A stretch of DNA of 64,000 nucleotides from Geminicoccus harenae (GCF_019800005.1 NZ_JABGCL010000006.1:1-64000); one strand, 5' to 3'. Counted from the first letter of the stretch, positions 16,388 through 26,518 are shown. Numbers and translations are program-made. The notes: generated by a model from the sequence alone, not told the origin.

Positions 16388-17002
16388 ATGAAACTGCTGC
16401 ACGTCGATTCGAGCATCCTGGGTGCCGCCTCGGTCAGCCGGACCCTGTCGGCCGGCATCGTCGAGCAACTGGCCCGCACCACCCCTGGCCTGGAGATCAC
16501 CTATCGCGATCTCGCGGCCGACCCGGTGCCGCATCTGTCGGGTACCTATCTGGCGGCGGGGGCCGCCGAGCCTGCAGCGCTCGATCCGGCGCTGCAGCAG
16601 GACCTGACGCTCGGCGGCGAGGTCCTGGCGGAGTTCCTGGCGGCCGACATCGTGGTGATCGGCGCGCCCATGTACAATTTCACCATCAGCAGCCAGCTCA
16701 AGGCCTGGATCGACCGGCTCGCGGTCGCCGGCAAGACCTTCCGCTACACCGCGGACGGGCCGGTCGGGCTGGCCGGCGGCAAGCGGATCATCGTCGCTTC
16801 CTCGCGCGGCGGGGTCTACAGCGCCGGGAGCCCGCTCGTGGCGATCGACCACCAGGAGCCCTATCTGCGGACCATCTTCGGCTTCTTCGGCATCACCGAC
16901 GTGCAGTTCGTGCGTGCCGAGGGCGTAGCCATGGGCGATGCGCAGCGCACCCGCTCGGTCGCCGAAGCCTGGCGCGAGATCGACCTCCTGCAGGCCGCGT
17001 AA
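16388..17002 (+). CDS. azoR: FMN-dependent NADH-azoreductase / quinone reductase AzoR
   Basis: This 204-residue flavodoxin-like-fold protein matches AzoR in length. The N-terminal strand and phosphate loop read K-L-L-H-V-D-S-S-I followed by S-V-S-R near residue 18. P-M-Y-N-F near residue 96 and S-S-R-G-G near 142 are further FMN-binding segments. Such enzymes perform two-electron reduction of quinones (and of azo dyes) with NADH, protecting from thiol-reactive quinones. It is divergent from its probable LysR regulator. A strong hairpin follows the gene. Confidence 0.88.
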   Translation: MKLLHVDSSILGAASVSRTLSAGIVEQLARTTPGLEITYRDLAADPVPHLSGTYLAAGAAEPAALDPALQQDLTLGGEVLAEFLAADIVVIGAPMYNFTISSQLKAWIDRLAVAGKTFRYTADGPVGLAGGKRIIVASSRGGVYSAGSPLVAIDHQEPYLRTIFGFFGITDVQFVRAEGVAMGDAQRTRSVAEAWREIDLLQAA

Positions 17003-17009
17003 GGGGGGC

Positions 17010-17034
17010 TCCGCCCGGCGCGCAGCCGGGCGGA
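17010..17034. terminator. Strong GC hairpin between convergent azoR and HAD genes
   Basis: A perfect 10-bp stem, TCCGCCCGGC pairing with GCCGGGCGGA, closes a 5-base loop in the short gap between two convergent genes. There is no U-tract on either strand, so if it terminates transcription it would need Rho or act as a 3'-end stabiliser for both transcripts. Confidence 0.5.
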
Positions 17035-17040
17035 ACTGGC

Positions 17041-17715
17041 TCAGGCGGCTCTGGCCGCCACGTTCACCAGCGCCGGCACCTCGTCCAGCCGGTCGATCAC
17101 CCGGTCGGCCAGGGCTCGGAACTCCGGCTTGTCGGCGACGTGCCGGTTGGACGCGTAGCCGATCGTGCGCAGCCCCGCGGCGCGGGCCGACATCAGGCCG
17201 GTGATGCTGTCCTCGACGGCGACTGCCCGTTCCGGCGGCACGCCGATCAAGGCGCAGGCACGGGCATAGGGCTCTGGCCCCGGCTTACCCTCCGTCACGT
17301 CGTCCAGGGTCACGGTCGCCTGGAGGAAGGGCAGGATGCCCAGTTTCGCCAGGTTGGCGGCCACCACCTGGGTGCCGGAGTTGGAGGCGCAGGCCTGGCG
17401 CAGGCCCGCCTCGTGCAGGGCCCGCACCACCTCCACCGCGCCGGGCATCGCCCCGAGGCTGCCCTGGTCGGCCAGATATTCGGCGTCCAGGTCGGCCAGC
17501 CAGCTCTCCATGGTGACGTGCGGCGGGAAGCGGTGCGCCACCGCGTGCCACACGTCGTACTGGTGCACGCCGACGAAAACGCCGGCGTCCAGGTCGGAGA
17601 CATCGACGCCGTGGCGGCGGCAGGTCGCATAGAAGACCCGCTCGTGCAGCGGCTCGCTGTCGATGAGCGTGCCGTCCATGTCCCAGACGACCGCGGCGAG
17701 TTCCGGCATGGTCAT
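17041..17715 (-). CDS. HAD-superfamily sugar phosphatase / phosphoglucomutase-like
   Basis: The 224-residue HAD hydrolase has motif I D-M-D-G-T-L-I-D near residue 12 (nucleophile Asp plus general acid Asp), motif II S-N-S near 113, a Lys in E-G-K-P-G-P near 145 and motif IV V-E-D-S near 170. A cap domain lies between motifs I and II, as in the CbbY/GpH/beta-phosphoglucomutase subgroup. It follows the BtpA-like gene by 1 bp and belongs to the leftward arm of the DeoR-controlled sugar island, so it probably dephosphorylates or isomerises a sugar phosphate of that pathway. The upstream ATG at 17715 is preferred; ATG 17709 is also possible. Confidence 0.85.
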   Translation of the reverse strand: MTMPELAAVVWDMDGTLIDSEPLHERVFYATCRRHGVDVSDLDAGVFVGVHQYDVWHAVAHRFPPHVTMESWLADLDAEYLADQGSLGAMPGAVEVVRALHEAGLRQACASNSGTQVVAANLAKLGILPFLQATVTLDDVTEGKPGPEPYARACALIGVPPERAVAVEDSITGLMSARAAGLRTIGYASNRHVADKPEFRALADRVIDRLDEVPALVNVAARAA

Positions 17716-17716
17716 G

Positions 17717-18514
17717 TCAGCGCAGCGTCGCCACCTTGTCCATGAACCGGCGCACCCGGTCCTTGTCCACCGGGTTCCAGGTGTTGCCGTCGACCTTGAA
17801 ATGCGTGCCGATGATGCAGCCGTCGGCGAACTGGAAGGTCTCCTCGACATTGTCGATCCGCACGCCGGTATTGGCGAACACCGGGGTGTCGGGCAGGGCT
17901 TCGCGCACCTTGCGCAACTGCGAGTGCTCGGCGGCCTGGCCGGTGATGGCGCCCGAGACCAGGATCGCGTCGGCCAGCGAGGAGAAGACCGCGCTCTTGG
18001 CGCGCAGCTCGATCGGCCGCTTGTCCAGCGAATCGGCGAACTCGGCGTTGATGTTGAAGAGCAGCTTCAGGTCGGGGCGACCGAGGTTGCGCCGCGCCAG
18101 GAAGGCGCTTTTGCAGTCGGGCTCCCAGATGCCCATGTCGGAGGCATAGACGCCGGTGAAGATCTCGCGCACGAACTTCGCCCCGGTCGCCACGGCGATC
18201 TCGACGCTGGCAACCGGGTCCCAGAGATAGTTCACGCCGAACGGCACCTTTATCTCCGGCTTCACCGTGGCGATGATGGAGCTCATCGCCACCGCCGAGG
18301 CCAGCGGGGCCTTGAGCGAATAGGGCCGGTCGTTCTCGTTGCCGAACATGACCGCGTCGACGCCGCCGTCCTGCAGGGCGTGGAGGTCGGCGAGCACGCC
18401 GTCGACCAGCTTCGCCATGCCGCCCTTCTCGTCGTAGAGCGAGGTGCCCGGCAGCGCGCCGATATGCACCATGGCGATGACGAGCTTCTTCCGCTCCTGC
18501 AACAGATCAAACAC
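17717..18514 (-). CDS. BtpA/SgcQ-family protein
   Basis: The 265-residue TIM-barrel-like protein of the BtpA family has M-V-H-I-G-A-L-P-G-T near residue 15, F-G-N-E-N-D near 57 and A-N-T-G-V near 218. The family name comes from cyanobacterial photosystem I biogenesis, but proteobacterial members such as E. coli SgcQ sit in sugar operons with kinases and transporters, as here. The start is a GTG at 18514. The gene lies between the DeoR regulator and a HAD phosphatase, all leftward. Its reaction is unknown; an aldolase- or isomerase-like role on a sugar phosphate is inference from fold and context. Confidence 0.8.
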   Translation of the reverse strand: MFDLLQERKKLVIAMVHIGALPGTSLYDEKGGMAKLVDGVLADLHALQDGGVDAVMFGNENDRPYSLKAPLASAVAMSSIIATVKPEIKVPFGVNYLWDPVASVEIAVATGAKFVREIFTGVYASDMGIWEPDCKSAFLARRNLGRPDLKLLFNINAEFADSLDKRPIELRAKSAVFSSLADAILVSGAITGQAAEHSQLRKVREALPDTPVFANTGVRIDNVEETFQFADGCIIGTHFKVDGNTWNPVDKDRVRRFMDKVATLR

Positions 18515-18547
18515 GATCGCACAACCTTTCGCTAACCGGCTGCCGGA

Positions 18548-19405
18548 TCAGCAGCCTTCTTCCTCGTCATCGTCGGCGACGACGACCTGGACCTCGTGGC
18601 GCCGCAGCGCTTCGGCCAGCTCCGCCCCGGGCGGCCGGTCGGTCACCAGGGTCGAGATCGCCTCGAGCCCCGCCACCCGGGCAAAGCTGCGCCGGCCGAA
18701 CTTGCTGCTGTCGCAGAGCAGGATCAGCTCGCCGGCCCGCCGGATGAAGCCCATCTTCACCTGCACTTCCTCGATCGAATAGTCGAAGATCCCTTCCGGG
18801 CTCAGCGCCGCCGCACCGATGAAGGCCTTGTTCAGCCAGTGGTCGGCCAATTGGCGCTGGGTGATCGCCCCGCACAGCGAGCCTTCGCGGGCGCGCAGGT
18901 AGCCGCCCACGACATAGACGTCGGACAGCACCGGGCGGCGCGTCATGGCCGCCACCGCCTGCAGGCTGTTGGTGACGATGCTGAGCCCGCTGCGGCCGCC
19001 AATCTCGGCGGCCAGGCAGGCCACGGTGGAGCCGACATCCAGCCCGACCACGTCACGGTCGGCGATCAGCGCCGCCGCGGCCCGGCCGATCGCCTGCTTG
19101 GCCCTGGCACGAACATTGCGTCTGGCAGCGAACGAGGGCTCGGCCGGCGCCGCTGCCGGCTTGGCGAGCACCGCACCACCATGAGAACGTTCGATGGCCC
19201 CGCTCTGCTGCAGCGCGTCCAGGTCGCGCCGCACCGTCATCTCCGAGATGCCGAACTCCTTGGCGATCTCCGCCACGGAGATCTCGCCGCGCTCGACGAT
19301 GGCCACGTGCAGGGCCCGCCGGCGGGCGGCCGCCAGCACGGCACCACCGCGCCGGCCTTCGCCGCCGGGCGGCATCGGGGCTGTGCGCCCTGCCTCGCCG
19401 TCCAT
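18548..19405 (-). CDS. DeoR-family transcriptional repressor
   Basis: The 285-residue DeoR protein has an N-terminal helix-turn-helix with the signature I-S-E-M-T-V-R-R-D-L-D-A-L near residue 55. A C-terminal sugar-phosphate-sensing domain follows, with D-V-G-S-T-V near 125 and a C-D-S-S-K-F-G segment near 240. The N-terminal ~28 residues before the HTH are Gly/Arg-rich and atypical, so a later start is possible. It heads the leftward arm (DeoR, BtpA-like, HAD) and is divergent from the SDR and transporter arm. Tandem ATCGAACAGA repeats at 19495-19514 are the likely operator. The inducer should be a phosphorylated sugar made by the island. Confidence 0.87.
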   Translation of the reverse strand: MDGEAGRTAPMPPGGEGRRGGAVLAAARRRALHVAIVERGEISVAEIAKEFGISEMTVRRDLDALQQSGAIERSHGGAVLAKPAAAPAEPSFAARRNVRARAKQAIGRAAAALIADRDVVGLDVGSTVACLAAEIGGRSGLSIVTNSLQAVAAMTRRPVLSDVYVVGGYLRAREGSLCGAITQRQLADHWLNKAFIGAAALSPEGIFDYSIEEVQVKMGFIRRAGELILLCDSSKFGRRSFARVAGLEAISTLVTDRPPGAELAEALRRHEVQVVVADDDEEEGC

Positions 19406-19494
19406 CCGTGCCGCTCCAACTTCACGCGCCCATCCGCGCCGGCAGCGCGGCCGGCAGCGGGACGATAGCCGCTGGCCGGAGGTGCCGCAACACG

Positions 19495-19514
19495 ATCGAA
19501 CAGAATCGAACAGA
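19495..19514. promoter_or_regulatory. Tandem 10-bp direct repeats, likely DeoR operator
   Basis: ATCGAACAGA occurs twice back to back (19495-19504 and 19505-19514). Helical-turn-spaced direct repeats containing CGAACA or its complement are typical DeoR-family operators in alphaproteobacteria. The repeats lie between the divergent deoR and SDR genes, 90 bp from the deoR start, so one site could control both arms. A partial third copy may follow at 19520-19533 (CTGTTAGAAAATGT). Confidence 0.6.
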
Positions 19515-19645
19515 AGTGACCTGTTAGAAAATGTTTGACCGGATGCGCGACGTGGATAGCTTTGCCGGGCGGGGGAGGCGCTCCATGCTCTGGTCCGGGG
19601 GGATGGCGCATGGAGCGCCGGTTCCCCTCGAAGGCGTGGCCGCAC

Positions 19646-20461
19646 ATGCCTGATAAAATCTCGGGGGAGGGGGCATTGAGCGGTATCGGCAGCGATCTGG
19701 CGGGCAAGACGGCGCTGGTCACCGGCGGTGCGACCGGCATCGGGCTGGCGATCTGCCGGGCCCTGGTGGCGCAGGACATGCGCGTCGCGATCGCCGACCT
19801 GAACCTGGATGCCGCCCGTGCCGCCGCGGCCGAACTGGGTGACGGGCATCATGCCCTGGCCATGGACGTGCGCCGGCGGGACAGCGTCGCCGAGGGCTTT
19901 GCGGCTGCGCGCGCTGCGCTGGGCGAGATCGACTGCCTGGTCGCCAATGCCGGCGTGTCCACCATGAACCGTGCGGTGGATCTCACCGACGAGGAATGGG
20001 ACTTCAACTTCGACGTCAACGCCCGGGGCGTGTTCCTGACCAACCAGTACGCCGCGCGCTACTTCCTCGAGACCGGCCGCAAGGGTGTCATCTGCAACAC
20101 CGCCTCGCTCGCCGCCAAGGTCGGAGCGCCGCTGCTGGCACACTACTCCGCCAGCAAGTTCGCGGTGCTGGGCTGGACCCAGGCGCTGGCGCGCGAGCTG
20201 GCGCCCAATGGCATCCGGGTGAACTGCGTCTGCCCGGGCTTCGTGCGCACCGGCATGCAGGAGCGCGAGGTCGTCTGGGAAGCGGAGCTGCGCGGGATGA
20301 CCCCGGATGCGGTCCGCGCCGAATATATCGCCATGACGCCGCTCGGCCGGCTGGAGACCCCGGAGGATGTCGCCGGGGTGGTGGCGTTCCTCCTGTCGGA
20401 TGCGGCCCGGTTCATCACCGGGCAGGGCATCAATGTGGAGGGAGGGGTCTACACGGGCTGA
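19646..20461 (+). CDS. SDR dehydrogenase (sugar or polyol type) of the sugar island
   Basis: The ~271-residue SDR has T-G-G-A-T-G-I-G near residue 25, N-A-G near 98, a Ser in T-A-S-L-A-A near 153 and Y-S-A-S-K near 166, with C-terminal I-N-V-E-G-G. It is similar to galactitol/sorbitol or 2,3-butanediol-type dehydrogenases. Alternative starts: ATG 19646 (chosen, close to the Rossmann fold) or ATG 19610, which has a better G-rich site upstream and adds 12 residues. It is the first gene of the rightward arm of the island; a hairpin and about 210 bp separate it from the transporter genes. Confidence 0.83.
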   Translation: MPDKISGEGALSGIGSDLAGKTALVTGGATGIGLAICRALVAQDMRVAIADLNLDAARAAAAELGDGHHALAMDVRRRDSVAEGFAAARAALGEIDCLVANAGVSTMNRAVDLTDEEWDFNFDVNARGVFLTNQYAARYFLETGRKGVICNTASLAAKVGAPLLAHYSASKFAVLGWTQALARELAPNGIRVNCVCPGFVRTGMQEREVVWEAELRGMTPDAVRAEYIAMTPLGRLETPEDVAGVVAFLLSDAARFITGQGINVEGGVYTG

Positions 20462-20488
20462 GACGGCTCGCTGGATCCTGTCCGCGAC

Positions 20489-20511
20489 GGTTTCATCGGG
20501 TCGATGAAGCC
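20489..20511 (+). terminator. Hairpin after the SDR gene, possible attenuating terminator
   Basis: GGTTTCATC pairs with GATGAAGCC (one G-U pair) around a GGGTC loop. The following bases include CTTTTGCTTTGG about 10 bp on, so the U-rich stretch is not immediately adjacent. It lies about 28 bp after the SDR stop codon and before the AT-rich promoter-like region of the transporter operon, so it could end the SDR transcript. Confidence 0.4.
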
Positions 20512-20565
20512 GCACGGGTGCTTTTGCTTTGGCTTGCTTGAGTTCATTTATAGCTGCTAAATTAG

Positions 20566-20604
20566 TCAGTGATTAACTCTTGTGCTGTCGAGGGTCACTG
20601 ATTA
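20566..20604. promoter_or_regulatory. Direct repeats in the AT-rich leader of the ABC transporter operon
   Basis: TCAGTGATTA (20566-20575) and TCACTGATTA (20595-20604) are near-identical direct repeats with starts 29 bp apart, about three helical turns. They lie in the only AT-rich stretch of this gap, 70-110 bp before the substrate-binding-protein gene. They differ from the DeoR repeats at 19495, so a second regulator or an internal promoter is possible. Confidence 0.35.
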
Positions 20605-20671
20605 CGCGTGCAGCCAGTAACCGGTTGCGGTGACCTGCGGGTCCCTGCCTGACCGTCGAGGGGGGAAACAG

Positions 20672-22018
20672 ATGAAGCGCCGTGAGTTCGGATTGCTGGC
20701 CGGCACGGCCGGCCTGGCCTTGATGAGCGGGGCCGGGCGGGTCCTGGCGCAGGATATGGACCTCAAGCCGACCAGCGGCGAGACCGTCTATTTCCGGGGC
20801 TGGAACTTCCGCACCGACGTGGTCCAGGCGAATGTCGCCCGCTACAACGAGGCGATGGACGGCAAGGTCGACTACGCCACGGTGACCGGCGACTACCCGG
20901 CGCTGATGGAGCAGAACCTGATGGCCAGCGCCGAGCTGGACATGTTCTACGCCAACCCGTCCTCGGCCTGCCGCTACTTCGATGCGGGCTGGGTGCTGCC
21001 GGCGAACGAGCTGCCGGCCTATGCCGAGATCGAGGCGGAACTCTATCCGAACCTCAAGGATGCCTGGACCTACAAAGGCAAGCTCCTGGGCCTCTCATAC
21101 TTCGCCAGCACCCGCGGCACGATGGTAGTGAACCGCAAGCTCTTCGAAGAGTACGGCTTCACCGACGCCGACCTGCCGAAGAACTGGGACGAGGTCTACG
21201 ACCTCATCTACAGGATGAAGGACAAGGGGATCGAGACCCCCTTCCTGCCGCACTGGTTCGGCGAGTGGTTCGGCATCTCCTGGGGCTTCGTGCTCGAGGT
21301 GATCAACCGCGGCGGCACCATCGCCGATGCCGAGACGCACCAGCCGACCATCACCACCGACGAGGACGGCCCGTACTACAAGACGCTGGCCGCCTGGAAG
21401 AAGCTCTGGCAGTCGGGCATGATCGCCCAGGAGGTCTTCACCTTCAACGAGGGCGGCTACATCGACGCCTTCGCGTCCGGGCGCTACGTCATGAGCCCGC
21501 AGCAGATCTACGACATCGAGACCTTCAACCGGCCGGGCCGCTCGCAGATCGCCGGAAGCTGCAGCCTCGTGCCGATGGGCGACCATCCCTGGGGCATCAT
21601 CGACAGCGGCCTCTACGTGATGAGCAACCGCGAGCGTTCCGAGGCGCTCACCGACGACGTGAAGAAGTTCGTGTCCTGGTACGGCTTCAAGGACCAGGAC
21701 GGCAAGATCGCGATCGCGCAGAACTGGATGCAGGAGAACATGCTGTTCTCCGGCTACAAGTCCGTGATGGAGAGCCCCGAGACCGCGGAGCGCATCAAGA
21801 AGGCGATCATGCGGCCGGAGGACTATGACGCGATACTGAAGATCTACCAGAACACACCGTTCCCCAAGGGCATCTGGAGCGTCGTCTGGTCGGAGGAGTT
21901 CAATCCGTTCCTGAAGGAGACGCTGTCGTCCTTCCTGTTCGACGATGGCGACATCGTCGAGACCCTGGAAGCGATGACCGCCAAGATCGAAGAGCTCAAC
22001 GGCAAGTACGGTATCTGA
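20672..22018 (+). CDS. ABC transporter sugar-binding protein (CUT1 family)
   Basis: The 448-residue extracellular solute-binding protein of family 1 begins with a twin-arginine-like signal (M-K-R-R-E-F-G, hydrophobic core, cleavage after V-L-A near residue 27), so it is exported and periplasmic. The ATG at 20672 follows GAGGGGGGAAACA, an excellent ribosome-binding site. It heads a five-gene CUT1-type transporter and catabolic run (binding protein, two permeases, ATPase, GMC oxidoreductase and on). The many Trp and Tyr residues in the mature protein are typical of a carbohydrate pocket, but the ligand cannot be read from the sequence. Confidence 0.88.
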   Translation: MKRREFGLLAGTAGLALMSGAGRVLAQDMDLKPTSGETVYFRGWNFRTDVVQANVARYNEAMDGKVDYATVTGDYPALMEQNLMASAELDMFYANPSSACRYFDAGWVLPANELPAYAEIEAELYPNLKDAWTYKGKLLGLSYFASTRGTMVVNRKLFEEYGFTDADLPKNWDEVYDLIYRMKDKGIETPFLPHWFGEWFGISWGFVLEVINRGGTIADAETHQPTITTDEDGPYYKTLAAWKKLWQSGMIAQEVFTFNEGGYIDAFASGRYVMSPQQIYDIETFNRPGRSQIAGSCSLVPMGDHPWGIIDSGLYVMSNRERSEALTDDVKKFVSWYGFKDQDGKIAIAQNWMQENMLFSGYKSVMESPETAERIKKAIMRPEDYDAILKIYQNTPFPKGIWSVVWSEEFNPFLKETLSSFLFDDGDIVETLEAMTAKIEELNGKYGI

Positions 22019-22022
22019 CCAG

Positions 22023-22955
22023 ATGGCAGTGGGCAGCGCCGGCCAGGCGATCCAAGCATCCACCCCCAGCCGCAAGCCGCGCCGGGAGATGTCGGACACG
22101 CGCTTCGCGTTCCTGATCGGCCTGCCCGTCCTGGTGTTCCTGATGCTCGTGGTGGCGTACCCTCTGGGGTACGCCATCTACATGAGCCTGCACCAGATCG
22201 TGTTCTTCGGCGGCTACCGGGCGAACTTCGTCGGCCTGAAGAACTTCATCGACGTCTGGAGCGACAAGAGCTTCATCAACGCGATCTGGATCACGTTGCG
22301 GTTCACGGTCGAGTCGGTCGTGCTGACCATGATCCTGGGCCTGTGCCTGGCTTCGATCATGAACCAGCGGATCCGCATGGCCGGCCTGGTCCGCACCCTC
22401 CTGTTCCTGCCCTGGTGCGTCTCGTCCTATGCAGCGGGGCTGATGTTCGGCCAGCTCGTCCGGGGGCAGACCGGCATCCTCACCACCATCTCCTTCACGT
22501 TCGGCGGCACCCAGGGTGTCGACCTGATGGGACGGGCCACCGTGGTCGAGGTGCTGGCCGTCGCCAATGCTTGGCTGATGGCGCCGCTGGTGGCGTTCTT
22601 CCTGCTCGCCAACATGAAGACCATCCCCAAGCGGCTCTATGACCTGGCGGCGATCGACCGGCTCACCGCCTGGGAGACCTTCCGCTACGTCACCCTGCCG
22701 CCGCTCCAGTTCACGCTGTTCGTGTTCGCCTCGATCACCACCGTGCTCTCGATGAAGATGTTCGACATGATCCTGATCATGACCGGCGGCGGTCCAGGTA
22801 CGGCCTCGGCGACGCTGACCTATCAGATCTACAAGCGCAGCTTCAAAGACCTGAACCTCGGCTACGGCGCCGCCATGTCGTTCTACCTGCTGTTCTTCAT
22901 CCTGGGGGCAACGTTCCTCATCTATCTCGTCTGGGGACGAAGGGTGTCGCGCTGA
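22023..22955 (+). CDS. ABC sugar transporter permease, MalF-like
   Basis: The 310-residue inner-membrane permease has about six hydrophobic helices. The ATPase-contact loop near residue 215 reads Y-D-L-A-A-I-D-R-L-T-A-W-E-T-F, the EAA motif with the Gly replaced by Arg. The N-terminal cytoplasmic tail of about 25 residues is hydrophilic. It begins 4 bp after the binding-protein stop and overlaps the next permease start by one base, so the three transporter genes are translated together. Confidence 0.88.
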   Translation: MAVGSAGQAIQASTPSRKPRREMSDTRFAFLIGLPVLVFLMLVVAYPLGYAIYMSLHQIVFFGGYRANFVGLKNFIDVWSDKSFINAIWITLRFTVESVVLTMILGLCLASIMNQRIRMAGLVRTLLFLPWCVSSYAAGLMFGQLVRGQTGILTTISFTFGGTQGVDLMGRATVVEVLAVANAWLMAPLVAFFLLANMKTIPKRLYDLAAIDRLTAWETFRYVTLPPLQFTLFVFASITTVLSMKMFDMILIMTGGGPGTASATLTYQIYKRSFKDLNLGYGAAMSFYLLFFILGATFLIYLVWGRRVSR

Positions 22956-23815
22956 TGGCCAAGCGATCGATCTTCCTCTACCTCGCCATCGCGGTCGCGA
23001 TCGTCTGGTCGATCTTCCCGATCTACTGGTTCTGCCGGATGGCGTTCCTGACGCCCAACGAGATCCGCCTGTTCCCGCAGCCCTTCATGCCGCAGGTGTT
23101 CGAATTCGGCACGTTCTACAACATCTTCGGCTACGACTACGAATATGCGGCCGGCTACGTCAGCGGGGCGTCCGGCCAGTCGAACCAGATCATCCGCGGC
23201 GTCCTCAATGGCCTGTTCATCAGCAGCATCGTGACGGTCATCACGCTGCTGATCGTGGTGCCGCTCGCCTACGTGTTCGCGCGCATGGAGTTCCGGCACA
23301 AGCAGAAGCTCCTGTTCGCCGTGCTGCTCGCCGTGGCGCTGCCGCCGGTCTCGACCCTGATCCCGTTCTACTCGATGTATGTCCAGCTAGGCCTGAACGG
23401 CACGCGGTTCGGCCTGATCGTGGTCACCCTGACCATCACCGTCCCGTTCGTCGCCTGGATGCTGATCGGCTATTTCCGCAACCTGCCGCCGATCGAGCGG
23501 CTGGCCAGGATCGACGGCTACAGCCGGACGAGCTGCCTGCTGACGCTGATCCTGCCCCTGGCCAAGAGCGGCATCGCGGTGGCCGCGGTGATCGCCTTCC
23601 TGTTCTCCTGGAACGAATACACCTACGCCCTCGTGCTGGTGAACGGCACCAGCGCCAACACGCTGCCCACGGCGATCTCGGGCTTCCTCGGCCAGTATCC
23701 GGAGCCCGGCAACCTCGCGGCGTCCGTGATCGTGACGATCATCCCGCCCGCGCTGTTCGCCTACTTCCTGCAGCGTCACGTCACCGAAATGAGCCTCGTC
23801 GATCCGGTCCGCTGA
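22955..23815 (+). CDS. ABC sugar transporter permease, MalG-like
   Basis: The 286-residue permease has six hydrophobic helices. An EAA-like loop near residue 190 (L-A-R-I-D-G-Y-S-R-T-S-C-L) keeps the D-G core. It is a typical CUT1 second permease, with a periplasmic segment of about 35 residues between helices 1 and 2 that is rich in Tyr and Phe. It starts within the stop codon of the preceding permease and is followed after 35 bp by the ATPase gene. Confidence 0.88.
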   Translation: MAKRSIFLYLAIAVAIVWSIFPIYWFCRMAFLTPNEIRLFPQPFMPQVFEFGTFYNIFGYDYEYAAGYVSGASGQSNQIIRGVLNGLFISSIVTVITLLIVVPLAYVFARMEFRHKQKLLFAVLLAVALPPVSTLIPFYSMYVQLGLNGTRFGLIVVTLTITVPFVAWMLIGYFRNLPPIERLARIDGYSRTSCLLTLILPLAKSGIAVAAVIAFLFSWNEYTYALVLVNGTSANTLPTAISGFLGQYPEPGNLAASVIVTIIPPALFAYFLQRHVTEMSLVDPVR

Positions 23816-23850
23816 CAGCGGAGACCAGATAGGCGACCAGGAGAGCCCCG

Positions 23851-24921
<1,071 letters not shown>

Positions 24922-24946
24922 CTCCTTCTTTGCGGACGTCTTCCAG

Positions 24947-26518
24947 ATGAATTTCGACGTGATCATCGTGGGTGCCGGCGCTGCCGGCGCCGTGCTGGCC
25001 GCCCGCCTGAGCGAGGACAAGGAGCGCAATGTGCTGCTCCTGGAAGCGGGCCAGGACTTCCGCAGCGCCGACGCCCCGCCGGAGATGCAGAGCCCCAACC
25101 CGTTCAACCTGCTGCTGCCCGAACGCTTCCAGAAGCAGTTCATGTATGCCGACCTGAAGTCGCGCCGCACCAAGAAGCAGGACCACCGCATCTACTGGCG
25201 CGGCAAGGGCATGGGCGGCTCCACCAGCGTGAACGGCCAGATCGCGATCCGCGGCGTGCTGCATGCCTTCGACCGCTGGGCGGAGATGGGCTGCGAGGGC
25301 TGGTCCGGGCAGGGCGTGCTGCCGTTCTTCAACCGGCTGGAAGACGACCCGATCGAGGCCGTGCATCACGGCAAGGGCGGCCCGATCCCGATCTACCGCG
25401 CTCCGGTCGAGAGCTGGGGCAATGTCGACAAGGCGCTGCGTGAAGGGGCGATGGCACTGGGCCATCCCTGGCACGACGATTCCAACGCGCCGGACGCCGA
25501 TGGCGTGTGCACCTATGCGATCAACAACCGCAACGGGCGGCGCGTCTCCACCAACGACGCCTACCTCGAGCCGGCGCGCGGCCGCCCGAACCTGACCATC
25601 CTGGGCGAGGCCAACGTCGACAAGGTGCTGCTCGACGGCAAGAAGGCCACCGGGGTGAGCGCCATCGTCAAGGGCGAGCGCCGGGAGTTCCATGCGCCGC
25701 TGGTCGTCCTGTCCGCCGGTGCGATCGCCACGCCGCCGATCCTGCAGCGCTCCGGCATCGGGCCAGGCGCACTCCTGAAGAAGCACGGCATCGACGTCGT
25801 GGCCGACCTGCCGGTCGGCACCGGCTTCTTCGACCATCCCTATTGCCGCTACGAGCTCAAGCTGAAGAAGGAGTTCAAGTCGACCGACCCGAACGAGCGG
25901 CACACCAACTGCTGCGTGAAGATGAGCACCAATCTTCCGGGCGGCTCGCCGCAGGACATCCTCTACATCTCGATGAACCATGGCGGCTTCGGGGTGGAGA
26001 GCGACAGCGCCCAGTTCGGCGAGGCGATGCTCAACCTGATCCTGATGTGGGCGAACAGCCGCGGCACGGTCGAGATCGCCTCGCCCGACCCGTTCGTGCA
26101 GCCGATCGTCGAGGAGAACATGCTGGACGATGCCAGCGACCTCGCCCGCATGCGCGTCGCCTACCGGCACCTGGCAAAGATCGCCAAGCAGGAGGCGGTC
26201 CAACGCATCTCGGACGACATCCTGCTGGCCGACACCGACCTGCCGCTTTCCTGGATGGACACCGCGACCGACGACCAGGTCGACGACTTCCTGCTGGAGC
26301 ACTCCAACGACGCGCAGCACGGCGCCGGCGGCTGCCCGATGGGCTCGGCCGACTTCGACGACAAGAAGAGCGTGGTCGACCCGCATTGCCGGGTGCGCGG
26401 CTTTACCGGCCTGCGCGTGGTCGACGCCTCGATCATGCCGCTGGACTGCCAGGCCAACACCAACCTCACCACCATCATGATCGGCGAGAAGATGGCCGAC
26501 GAGTTGCGCCGGGCATGA
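24947..26518 (+). CDS. GMC-family FAD oxidoreductase
   Basis: The 523-residue GMC oxidoreductase has the N-terminal FAD-binding V-G-A-G-A-A-G-A-V at residues 8-16 and E-A-G near 33. The second GMC segment G-G-S-T-S-V-N-G lies near 90. The C-terminal active-site region (H-G-A-G-G-C-P-M-G near 460, N-T-N-L-T-T near 505) follows. The family oxidises alcohol groups, as in choline, glucose or polyol dehydrogenases; the placement after a sugar transporter suggests oxidation of the imported compound or a derivative. No signal peptide is present, so it is cytoplasmic. It overlaps the M20 hydrolase gene by 4 bp (ATGA). Confidence 0.87.
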   Translation: MNFDVIIVGAGAAGAVLAARLSEDKERNVLLLEAGQDFRSADAPPEMQSPNPFNLLLPERFQKQFMYADLKSRRTKKQDHRIYWRGKGMGGSTSVNGQIAIRGVLHAFDRWAEMGCEGWSGQGVLPFFNRLEDDPIEAVHHGKGGPIPIYRAPVESWGNVDKALREGAMALGHPWHDDSNAPDADGVCTYAINNRNGRRVSTNDAYLEPARGRPNLTILGEANVDKVLLDGKKATGVSAIVKGERREFHAPLVVLSAGAIATPPILQRSGIGPGALLKKHGIDVVADLPVGTGFFDHPYCRYELKLKKEFKSTDPNERHTNCCVKMSTNLPGGSPQDILYISMNHGGFGVESDSAQFGEAMLNLILMWANSRGTVEIASPDPFVQPIVEENMLDDASDLARMRVAYRHLAKIAKQEAVQRISDDILLADTDLPLSWMDTATDDQVDDFLLEHSNDAQHGAGGCPMGSADFDDKKSVVDPHCRVRGFTGLRVVDASIMPLDCQANTNLTTIMIGEKMADELRRA

